Assembly: GCA_002215675.1 (NCBI GenBank)
Contig: NGFH01000005.1
Span: forward strand, 62,001 to 126,000
DNA from: Bacteroidetes bacterium 2013_40CM_41_45
Lineage (GTDB): Bacteria; Bacteroidota; Bacteroidia; AKYH767-A; 2013-40CM-41-45
Length of the DNA: 64,000 nt
Direction: 5' to 3'
Shown here: positions 33,205 through 40,738 of the stretch, piece after piece
Position numbering within the stretch: position 1 is the first letter of the stretch
Layout: every line of letters begins with the position of its first letter
Made by a program: the position numbers and the translations under genes
The notes under the pieces: generated by a model
Database searches by the model: none
What the model was told of the DNA's origin: nothing
The model's input: the letters and a program-made list of their open reading frames with translations, nothing else

Positions 33205-35052
33205 TTACCTGATTTTCACCAGCCGTAATGTTGAAACATTGGAAGGCGAAGTAAGACGAATGTGATACACTCCGTTGCCGGCTTTAGCATTATCTCCACC
33301 GAAAATAAATTCATATTTACCCGGCAGTTGCTTGCCGCTAAACAATGTCTCCACTTTCTGACCTATAGAGTTAAACACCTCAAGAGTAATTTCCGATTCG
33401 GCAGCGAGATAATATTTGATTCGCGTGCTGTTGTCAAACGGGTTGGGATATGCGCTGATGTTAAATGGTTCCTCATTCGTATTAGCATTTACACCCGTGG
33501 TAACGATGTTCAGCGTATCCTGCACAAAACGCGGGCCGCATTGATTGTAAGCAGTAAGGGTAACAATATAAATTCCGTCACCGGCATAAATATGTGTTGT
33601 AGTATCGGCTGTAGTCATTAAAGTATTTCCGTCACCAAAATCCCAGTACACAGAATCGTAACCGGCAGAAGTATTGATAAAATCAAACGCCAATCCATAC
33701 GAAATATAACTCATTCCGGGAGTGGGCCATGGAGTATTGTTGGATTGAAGTGTAAGCGTTATCGGCACAGCTACCCAGTTGTTGTTTTCATTCGATTCAA
33801 GAAAATTATTATCGGGGTCGGTGATTGAAACAATATAGTAATCACCATTGCACGTGCTGACAGGCAAAACGATTCCCATCGCATTTAATCCTTCAGAATA
33901 AATATCAAGATTGCCAACATAAATTCCCTGGTCTACTCCACAGCCTGTAACCATTCCGAACGGAGAGTTCGCAATTTGTGCCATGGTAACTGTGTCGCCT
34001 GAATCTATACAATAACCGAAATCATTTGTACAATTTCCAAGGTTGACTAAACAAAAAGAAGTTTTGCTTCCCGAGCCGAGGATAGGCCATGTGCGTGCAT
34101 CAGGATTGGGCGTTGCATGCCGGAGTGTAAACGATGCCCAATTATCAACGTGGATGTGCCCATGAGTAGGATGGTATGTCATCGTTCCTCCCGGGTGCGT
34201 CCATGTTGTAAGCGTTGGCGAGGAAGCTGACTTGTGATAAATAGTCTGGTCCACCAGCTGCTTCGGAAAAGACCCGTCAGGACATTGTGTAGTTGTGCAA
34301 GGAACCTGCACCGTATCACAGTAACAAATATTTGTACCATGAATTTCCATGGGGCCCCGTCCTATGTTGGGAGTGGCGTTTGAAAGAGTGATGTGTGGAT
34401 TGGGGCCTCCATATTCAGTATGCTGTTGCTGAATAATCATTGCTGAAGCTATCATGTCAGGAAGCAAATCACAATCGGTCTGCGCGCTATCAAGGCACCA
34501 GCAATTCAAAGGATTGTTGACCGCACACGGCAGCGATGTAGCCGGATTGGGAGGAGTCGGGTTACTACCGAAACGAATGGTCATAGAATTTACATTGCCT
34601 GTATCCTGACCGGCCTGGTCGGCAACAATGAGCCACCAGGTTCCGTTCGGGTTCTGACCGTTATTGACCGTTGCAAGATTTACATCAGGCATATACGTTC
34701 CAGCAAATGGAGCAGCGCCTATACTTACCGGCCCGCTGGAGCCATCACCCCTGAAACAAGTACCGGAATAATTATCACCGGAACCGCCATTACGGTCGGA
34801 GAGCATAAATATATTTCCATCAGGGCTTTTAAGCTGAATGCTTATATCATCATCGTATGTATGGGTGATGTCCAAGCAAACATTTTCCAAGCCATATACG
34901 CTATTGATTGAGGCAGGCAGCCCGGAAACATAAATCGGGTATTGAACGGTGGTAAGGTCGGGAATAGGCCCGCCTGCACCGTAAAATGTCTGCTGCGCAT
35001 GGATGGTGGAAACAAAAAGGAGTAAAGAAAACAGAATAGTAATTTTTTTCAT
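33205..35052 (-). CDS. Lysyl-oxidase-like secreted protein with P-domain, PKD and T9SS sorting domain
   Basis: The 615 residues start with a Sec signal (1-19). A proprotein-convertase P/Homo B domain follows (about 25-160; 'LKSPDGNIFMLSDRNGGSGD', 'NPNGTWWLIVADQAGQDTG'). A lysyl-oxidase-like domain (about 165-440) carries a His cluster near residue 295 ('YHPTHGHIHVDNWASF'), possible copper ligands, and the family's 'YYIVSITDPDNNFLESNENN' end. A PKD domain ('DSVYWDFGDGNTL', about 450-530) and a type A sorting domain (about 540-615) end the protein. Lysyl oxidases convert peptidyl lysine to allysine. Whether this one is active depends on a quinone cofactor that I cannot verify. Confidence 0.85.
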   Translation of the reverse strand: MKKITILFSLLLFVSTIHAQQTFYGAGGPIPDLTTVQYPIYVSGLPASINSVYGLENVCLDITHTYDDDISIQLKSPDGNIFMLSDRNGGSGDNYSGTCFRGDGSSGPVSIGAAPFAGTYMPDVNLATVNNGQNPNGTWWLIVADQAGQDTGNVNSMTIRFGSNPTPPNPATSLPCAVNNPLNCWCLDSAQTDCDLLPDMIASAMIIQQQHTEYGGPNPHITLSNATPNIGRGPMEIHGTNICYCDTVQVPCTTTQCPDGSFPKQLVDQTIYHKSASSPTLTTWTHPGGTMTYHPTHGHIHVDNWASFTLRHATPNPDARTWPILGSGSKTSFCLVNLGNCTNDFGYCIDSGDTVTMAQIANSPFGMVTGCGVDQGIYVGNLDIYSEGLNAMGIVLPVSTCNGDYYIVSITDPDNNFLESNENNNWVAVPITLTLQSNNTPWPTPGMSYISYGLAFDFINTSAGYDSVYWDFGDGNTLMTTADTTTHIYAGDGIYIVTLTAYNQCGPRFVQDTLNIVTTGVNANTNEEPFNISAYPNPFDNSTRIKYYLAAESEITLEVFNSIGQKVETLFSGKQLPGKYEFIFGGDNAKAGNGVYHIRLTSPSNVSTLRLVKIR

Positions 35053-35185
35053 GTTGGTTCCGTTTTAAATTTATGACGTTAAAAATAGAACTTTTTTTTG
35101 AACCCGTGTCAACAGGTGATAAAAATTATAGGGCCAATGTTGTTATTGGTAAAGAAAATATAAGTTTGAAACCGATATTCCGCCT

Positions 35186-35797
35186 ATGATTCTCGCGCTT
35201 ATCCTGGCAAATGTGATTTTTTCTATCGCTGCTTTTTCCTCGAAGGAGCTCATGAGCCGGGCTATTTTCAATCCTTATATTGTACATGAGAACAAGGAAT
35301 GGTGGCGGTTTATCACCAGCGGATTCATTCATGCTGATTTCCTGCACCTGTTCGTCAACATGTTTGTGTTGTATTCTTTCGGAGATACCACGCTGACGCT
35401 TTATGAGGAAACTTTTGGCGAGCGTGCCGCCTATTATTTTCTCGTGATGTATTTCGGTGGAATGATTGTCGCCAATATACCTGCATACAAAAAGAATAAG
35501 GAGAATCCCGACTACAATGCTTTGGGTGCATCGGGAGCAATTTCTGCCTTGCTATTTGCATTCATACTTTTTCAGCCCCTTACCCCGTTATATCTTTATG
35601 GGGTCGTCGGCTTGCCGGGAATTGTGCTGGGTGCTCTCTATCTCATTTACTCTTTCTTCGCTGCAAAACGCGCGGGAGAATATATTAATCATGAGGCGCA
35701 TTTCTGGGGAGCGGTTTTCGGCTTCCTGTTCACACTCGCAATGAAGCCGGATTTGTTCACCAATTTTATCAATTCCATAACCAGTTTCATGCGATGA
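35186..35797 (+). CDS. Rhomboid-family intramembrane serine protease
   Basis: The 203 residues form about six membrane helices. 'FIHADFLHLFVNMFVLYSFG' (about 50) is the HxxxxHxxxN-type helix. The catalytic Ser is in 'ALGASGAISALLFAF' (GxSG, about 115), and the catalytic His in the late helix 'INHEAHFWGAVFGFL'. Rhomboids cut transmembrane segments of other membrane proteins. The start is an ATG 132 bases after the divergent lysyl-oxidase gene's start. It overlaps the next gene by 4 bases. Confidence 0.88.
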   Translation: MILALILANVIFSIAAFSSKELMSRAIFNPYIVHENKEWWRFITSGFIHADFLHLFVNMFVLYSFGDTTLTLYEETFGERAAYYFLVMYFGGMIVANIPAYKKNKENPDYNALGASGAISALLFAFILFQPLTPLYLYGVVGLPGIVLGALYLIYSFFAAKRAGEYINHEAHFWGAVFGFLFTLAMKPDLFTNFINSITSFMR

Positions 35798-36282
35798 ACC
35801 GAGCTGCTTTCCTTGACCGTGACGGAGTACTCATCAAAGAAAGAGGCGACTACAATTACCTGCCCGAACATTTTATTATTAATGACGGAGTAATTGAAGC
35901 ATTGAAATTTCTCCGGGAAAAAAAGTTTATGCTCGTAGTCATCTCAAACCAGAGCGGTGTGGCAAAAAAAGTATACGACATTGAAACTATTGAGCGGTTT
36001 CATCAAAAGATGATTGATAAGCTTAGTGAAAGCAGGATAAAGATTTCAGAAATTTACTATTGCCCGCACCATCCCGATTCAGGACTTTGCCTGTGCCGCA
36101 AGCCCCTTCCCCTTTTGTTTGAAAAAGCCATTGCCCGTTTTAAAATTGACCCAGCAAAATCCTTTTTAATAGGCGATGCACCCCGCGATGCTGAAGCTGC
36201 CATGCAATGCGGGGTAAAACCATACCTCATTAAGCCTAATGCAAATCTGTTGGAGGAGGTGAAGAAAATTGTCAGCGCTTAA
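35794..36282 (+). CDS. gmhB: HAD phosphatase, GmhB-like
   Basis: The 162 residues are a HAD-superfamily phosphatase of the histidinol-phosphatase/GmhB type. They have 'FLDRDGVLIKERGDY' (nucleophile Asp and acid Asp), 'VISNQSGVAKK', a zinc-binding loop 'CPHHPDSGLCLCRKP' (Cys-x-His plus two Cys) and 'IGDAPRDAEAAM'. GmhB takes the 7-phosphate off heptose 1,7-bisphosphate, which would complete the GmhA-like and HldE-like steps encoded 18 kb upstream. The start overlaps the rhomboid stop (ATGA), so translation is coupled. The substrate is inferred from the family pattern. Confidence 0.82.
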   Translation: MNRAAFLDRDGVLIKERGDYNYLPEHFIINDGVIEALKFLREKKFMLVVISNQSGVAKKVYDIETIERFHQKMIDKLSESRIKISEIYYCPHHPDSGLCLCRKPLPLLFEKAIARFKIDPAKSFLIGDAPRDAEAAMQCGVKPYLIKPNANLLEEVKKIVSA

Positions 36283-36286
36283 CCAT

Positions 36287-37256
36287 TTACCTGCTAATAA
36301 TTAATTTTTGTGAAAAGATTTTCTCTTTATTTTTTATGGAGAGAAAATAAATGCCATTGGGATAAGAGGATAAATTAATTGTTGAATTATTGATTTGCTG
36401 AATGGTTGATTGAAATACTTTTTCTCCTAACAAATTATAAATAGCAACATCATTTTTTCCATATAGCCCCCTTATTTTTATTTGGTTGCTTGCTGGATTT
36501 GGGTAAACAAAAATTTCATTCTCTTTTCCTCTTTCATTAACCCCAACTCCATCAAAACAGTTATTAGAATCGGTTGGCAATTCATATACAGAAATATCAT
36601 CTATATAAAAATAAGCATAACCTAACCAGAAATTTCCAACAGTAAGAGTATCCGTGTTAGCATCATTGTAAAAATTACCTATCGTCATAAATTTTTCCCC
36701 CCCCCGCAGTAAACACTCCAGAAATTTTTGTCCAATTAATTGCATCAGTGATAATATTGCCAAAAAGATTTTCTACTTGAGGAAGGTAATTTAAAACAAG
36801 TCCCGTATTGTAGTTGTAAATACTATCCGTAGAAAAGTAAGCGCCAATTCTACTGGTAGCCAACCTGCAAGAATCGGCATTTGACACATAAAATGTTACG
36901 CAATAGCTTCTGTCCTGTATTAGGGAGTCAATTAATTTCACTTCAATGTACTCTCTTACGTTTGGAGTCGCAAATGTAGCGAGGTCAGCATACCCGCTAC
37001 CGGTTCTCGCAAATTGGTATCCAAAATAATTTGATGGTACATCAACAGGCAGCGCGGATGGACCCACATAACAAGCGTGACAAAAATCCGGGGTATTCAG
37101 TGTGGGACTGAACCATGGAATAGCAAGAGAAAGTTGTGCTCCGTCTGTTGGGCAGGAAGTAAACAACTCAAAACTTGGGTTGGGGACTAAATTTTGTCCT
37201 TCCGATTTAAGAAAGAGCAGCAAACAGCTAAAGAGAATAACACTATTAAATTTCAT
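36287..37256 (-). pseudogene. T9SS surface protein gene, frame broken at a 9-bp poly-G tract (possible phase-OFF)
   Basis: Two overlapping reading frames together encode one protein of about 320 residues. The first part (from 37256) has a Sec signal (MKFNSVILFSCLLLFLKSEG) and the shared 'NLVPNPSFELFTSCPT' domain. The second part (down to 36287) continues at 'GGEKFMTIGNF' and ends in a type A sorting domain ('IFVYPNPASNQIKIRG'). The frames join at nine C on the plus strand (36697-36705). With eight, the protein would read on as GVFTAGGEKF, as in the paralog at 38111-39343, where the tract has eight. The broken state is +1 relative to it. It may be a phase-variable OFF state or a sequencing error at a homopolymer. 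Confidence 0.85.
36697..36705. repeat. Poly-C/G homopolymer of 9 inside a coding sequence
   Basis: Nine C on the plus strand (G on the coding strand) at the frame break of the gene at 36287-37256. Confidence 0.9.
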
Positions 37257-37261
37257 GACAT

Positions 37262-37292
37262 AAAAGGAGAGGTAAAGTTACCTCTCCTTTTT
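37262..37292 (-). terminator. Bidirectional hairpin terminator
   Basis: AAAAGGAGAGGTAA pairs with TTACCTCTCCTTTT, flanked by A and T runs. It sits between the orphan sorting-domain cassette and the broken gene, and would end leftward transcripts of the cassette. Confidence 0.85.
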
Positions 37293-37302
37293 GGAATCTT
37301 CG

Positions 37303-38163
37303 CTATTTTACAATGACCAATTTTTCAGTTGAAATTACTTCATTATCCTGCTTTATTCCAGCAAAATAAATTCCTTGTTCAAAAACTTTGGTAGAAATGG
37401 TAATTTTATCTATTACTGAATTCAGAATTCGTATAAATACTTCTCTTCCTGTTACATCGCAAAGCACAAACATTCCTGTTTCATTTTCACCCAACGAGTA
37501 TGCAATATTCAATTCATCGCTTGTAGGGTTTGGATAAATATGCATAAAGCTTTCCTTTATTTGTTTTTCTTTTGACAACCTTTCTCCTATATCGCCATAG
37601 TCATTAAAATCAAGCCCGAGCATTACTCTCGCAGTGTAAACAGCCGGTCCGCCAGAGACAGGATTTTGTTCAGCTATATCCAAAAGCATGCTATACTGAC
37701 TCTCTGTTAAGGTGTAAATATCCTTTGCCCATGTGGCAAGATAAATTTCGTTAGTTGTCCTTTCGTTAGCGGCTGCCAGATTTTCAGGTGTTATTGTAGA
37801 ATTGATATCTTCAGCTTCTTCATAATCTTCGGCATCCATATTATATTTAACCTGAGCCATCCTGCCAACATTGGTGTTAGCTTCGTCAGTATAAAAATCC
37901 TGCAAATAACCATCATACGAGGTGTTAAGGTTCATAAGAGAATTATTGTAGAGCAGCTCTTTGTAAATCTCCACCTGCGCTAAAAATTTTCCCTGTTCTG
38001 TAAGCGTGCAGTTCTCATCCCTTGTCCATTCCAGTAAGTTTGCAAGCTGTCTTTGTCTATCCAAAGGATTATCTCCTATGATTGCCGGATAAGAGCAATT
38101 GGGATTTGGATTATCTGCGTATCTCCACAAACCCGTGATAATTTTCCTTGTTAGGTACCACAA
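37303..38163 (-). pseudogene. Orphan C-terminal cassette of a beta-helix T9SS protein
   Basis: The frame is homologous to the last 260 or so residues of the 1156-residue protein at 40739-44209. Both have 'NEIYLATWAKDIYT', 'AEQNPVSGG', 'VMLGLDFND' and a type A sorting domain ('FMHIYPNPTSDELNIAYS'). There is no signal peptide, and the frame's ATG (38163) lies within the end of the upstream gene, so the first 15 or so residues come from an alternative frame of its CHU_C end. It looks like the tail of a lost gene that is now fused in tandem behind another. It may be silent, or serve as a recombination donor. Confidence 0.75.
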
Positions 38164-39343
38164 GAATATAGTAGTAAGTCCCGTCCGGTACCCCGCCTCC
38201 GTTCCATTGGTTATTGTAGTTGCTGCTTTGGTAAACTCTGCTGCCCCAACGGTTAAATATTTGCAGTGAAGAATTTGCAGGCAGGTTTTTTATGTAAAAC
38301 ACATCATTCTTTAAATCGTTATTTGGGGTAAAGATGTTATAGATTTCTATGGGCTGTTCCGGTGGTGGAGGCGGTGGGCAAGGTGGGTCAACAAAAACTG
38401 TTACAGTATCGGTGCTGGTCCAGTCACATAGTGTTCCCGTAATGGTATCTCGTACAGTTAAAATGTAAGTTATAGTTTGTGTTGGACTCGCAACCGGTTG
38501 TGCTATGGCTGTATCACTTAATCCCGTTGCTGGCTGCCATGTATAAATACATCCATTGCACGGCTGCATACCTATCTGCGTGCTGCTGTCTGCGCACACT
38601 ACTTTATCTCCTCCCGCATTGGCAGTATCTATTAGCATCTCTTCTACAAAGACATCATCTATGAAATAATATGATGTGAAAAAACCTGAAGAACCAATAG
38701 TATCTACCGTTGTAGAAATTAAATCTCTGAAATTACCAATTAACATAAACCGTTCCCCCCCCTGGGCAATAAAGGCGCCTTTAACTAAAACCCAATTACT
38801 GGTATCAATTATAACAAATTGGTTTTCTATTTGCGGATTTCTGATTAAAGGTTGGTAACTGGGAGAATAATAAAACACGCTGTCCACATCAAAATAAATT
38901 CCTTGTTTATTGCATGCATTTCGTCCGTTGCTACCTCTCGAAATATAGTAACCTCCGCAATATTTTTTTTTTGCTTTTAAAGAATCCGTTAGACCAACTT
39001 CAAGATATTCCCATCCGCCACCCGGATTATTGATAAAAGCAATACCGGCATAGGCATTAGCAGTTCTTGGAAATTGAAATCCCATCCAATTTGCCGGAAC
39101 ACCTGCAATATGTAAAGTTGAAGTATCACAGATATTATAATAATCAGAACTTCCTGAAGGTTGTTGCCACGTCATAAAAGGTACATTCGGCTGAAACCAA
39201 AAGTTTGCGTAAAAAATTTGACTGGTTGTTGTGGGGCAGGTATTGTAACTTTCAAAACTCGGATTTGAAACTAAGTTCTGAGAAAAAATTTTGCAAGGAA
39301 CCAAGACTGCAAAAATAAGGAGGATTAATCCCTGCATTTTCAT
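38111..39343 (-). CDS. 'NPSFE' domain surface protein with type B sorting domain, poly-G tract
   Basis: From the ATG at 39343 there are 410 residues. A Sec signal (MKMQGLILLIFAVLVPCKIF) is followed by the shared domain ('NLVSNPSFESYNTCPTTTSQ', about 22-240) with 'AQGGERFMLIGNF', then a Pro-rich linker 'CPPPPPPEQP'. A type B (gliding motility-associated) domain ends the protein (about 325-410, 'IYNIFTPNNDLKNDVFYIKN'). The GGERF codons lie in an 8-base G run (38755-38762 on the plus strand). The last 160 codons are highly similar in DNA to those of the paralog at 39415. The C-terminal end 'HGFVEIRR' runs into the orphan cassette. Confidence 0.85.
   Translation of the reverse strand: MKMQGLILLIFAVLVPCKIFSQNLVSNPSFESYNTCPTTTSQIFYANFWFQPNVPFMTWQQPSGSSDYYNICDTSTLHIAGVPANWMGFQFPRTANAYAGIAFINNPGGGWEYLEVGLTDSLKAKKKYCGGYYISRGSNGRNACNKQGIYFDVDSVFYYSPSYQPLIRNPQIENQFVIIDTSNWVLVKGAFIAQGGERFMLIGNFRDLISTTVDTIGSSGFFTSYYFIDDVFVEEMLIDTANAGGDKVVCADSSTQIGMQPCNGCIYTWQPATGLSDTAIAQPVASPTQTITYILTVRDTITGTLCDWTSTDTVTVFVDPPCPPPPPPEQPIEIYNIFTPNNDLKNDVFYIKNLPANSSLQIFNRWGSRVYQSSNYNNQWNGGGVPDGTYYYILVVPNKENYHGFVEIRR
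38755..38762. repeat. Poly-C/G homopolymer of 8 inside a coding sequence
   Basis: Eight C on the plus strand, in frame, at the position that matches the broken gene's tract (codes for QGGE). Confidence 0.9.
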
Positions 39344-39414
39344 AAAACAAATATAAAAAAAGAGCGATACCACTTTATCTGCGTATTTCTATCCCGCAAT
39401 ACTACGGCATTTCG

Positions 39415-40671
39415 CTATCTGCGAAGCTCAACAAAGCCATGATAACTTTCTTTACTCGGCAACACAAGTATGTAATAATACGTACCGTCCGGCGCACCAC
39501 CTCCATTCCATTGGTTGCTATAGTTGCTGCTTTGGTAAACCCTGCTGCCCCAACGGTTAAATATTTGCAACGAAGAATTAGCAGGCAGGTTTTTTATGTA
39601 AAACACATCGTTCTTTAAATCATTGTTTGGAGTAAAGATGTTATAGATTTCTATGGGCTGTTCTGGTGGTGGAGGCGGTGGGCAAGGTGGGTCAACAAAA
39701 ACTGTTACAGTATCGGTACTGGTCCAGTCACATATTGTACCTGTGCCTGTATCATGCACGGTTAAAATGTAGGTTGTGGTTTGTGTTGGAAAAGCAAGTG
39801 GTTGCGCAATAGTTGTATCACTTAATCCCGTTGCCGGCTGCCAAGTGTAAATGCAGCCGCTTCCTGCAGCAACACCTAATTGTATACTGTCTCCCTCGCA
39901 AATTATATTATCAGTTCCCGCATTGGCAGTATCTATCTGCATCTCTTCTACGAAAACATCATCTATAAAATAATATGCAGCATTAGCAAAACCATTAGGA
40001 CTGCAAAATGACGGACGAGGATACACTAGAGTGTCATGTGCTGTCTGGCTGTCATTACGAAAGTTACCAATGGTTATAAATCGTTCTCCGCCAATTGATT
40101 TGACGATACCGGAAATTAAAACCCAGTTCAATGTATCATAAATAATATTTCCCGCAGTACTTTCTATTTGCGGAATGACAGGTATAACAGTCCAAAATGG
40201 TGGCGTTGTTTGTCTTACACTATCTTTTGAAAAATGGATTCCTAATCTGTCAACCGCATGTATTACTGCATATAGACATTCAGGGTTATTTACATAAAAT
40301 CCTCCACAGTAATGTTTTCCCTTTCTTAATGAATCGAGTAGTTCTACTTCAATATACTCTCTATAATCTGAAACAATATAATATGCTATAAGCCCAGCAT
40401 ATGCGTTTCCTGTCCGGGCATATTGAAACCCGAAAGTATTAAAAGGAACAGATGCTGAAACATCCGGAGGGGGGGGGGCAGCGCAGGAATTAAAATAATC
40501 GCTTCCGCCTAAAAACGGCACAGGGTCAAACCATGGAACAGCATATTTCAATAACGCACTCCATGTAGGACATGAATCATGAACTTCAAAGCTGTAATTA
40601 GGTACTAAGTTCTGACTTTGAACTTTGATAGAAATTATTACAAAAATTATGAAGGTAAATATTACTTTCAT
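39415..40671 (-). CDS. 'NPSFE' domain surface protein with type B sorting domain, poly-C tract
   Basis: The 418 residues have a Sec signal (MKVIFTFIIFVIISIKVQSQ), the shared domain ('NLVPNYSFEVHDSCPTWSAL', about 22-250), the linker 'CPPPPPPEQP' and a type B sorting domain (about 335-418). At the tract position of its paralogs it reads 'KSIGGERFITIGNF' with an interrupted run (GGCGGAGAA), so that site is stable. A different run of ten G on the plus strand (40469-40478) codes for Pro residues in 'CAAPPPPDVSAS' near residue 60; it is in frame here. The gene ends in 'HGFVELRR' and is followed leftward by the paralog. Confidence 0.88.
   Translation of the reverse strand: MKVIFTFIIFVIISIKVQSQNLVPNYSFEVHDSCPTWSALLKYAVPWFDPVPFLGGSDYFNSCAAPPPPDVSASVPFNTFGFQYARTGNAYAGLIAYYIVSDYREYIEVELLDSLRKGKHYCGGFYVNNPECLYAVIHAVDRLGIHFSKDSVRQTTPPFWTVIPVIPQIESTAGNIIYDTLNWVLISGIVKSIGGERFITIGNFRNDSQTAHDTLVYPRPSFCSPNGFANAAYYFIDDVFVEEMQIDTANAGTDNIICEGDSIQLGVAAGSGCIYTWQPATGLSDTTIAQPLAFPTQTTTYILTVHDTGTGTICDWTSTDTVTVFVDPPCPPPPPPEQPIEIYNIFTPNNDLKNDVFYIKNLPANSSLQIFNRWGSRVYQSSNYSNQWNGGGAPDGTYYYILVLPSKESYHGFVELRR
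40469..40478. repeat. Poly-G/C homopolymer of 10 inside a coding sequence
   Basis: Ten G on the plus strand, in frame in the coding sequence of 39415-40671, near the start of the mature protein. Confidence 0.9.
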
Positions 40672-40685
40672 TACTCAAAAATACA

Positions 40686-40719
40686 AAAAGAGCGGTACGT
40701 CTCAAGCGTACCGCTCTCT
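40686..40719 (-). terminator. Terminator of the 1156-residue gene
   Basis: A perfect 11-bp inverted repeat (AGAGCGGTACG with CGTACCGCTCT, 7-base loop) lies between the two leftward genes. On the minus strand a T run follows the second arm. Confidence 0.85.
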
Positions 40720-40738
40720 AATAATTAAAATAATGGAA

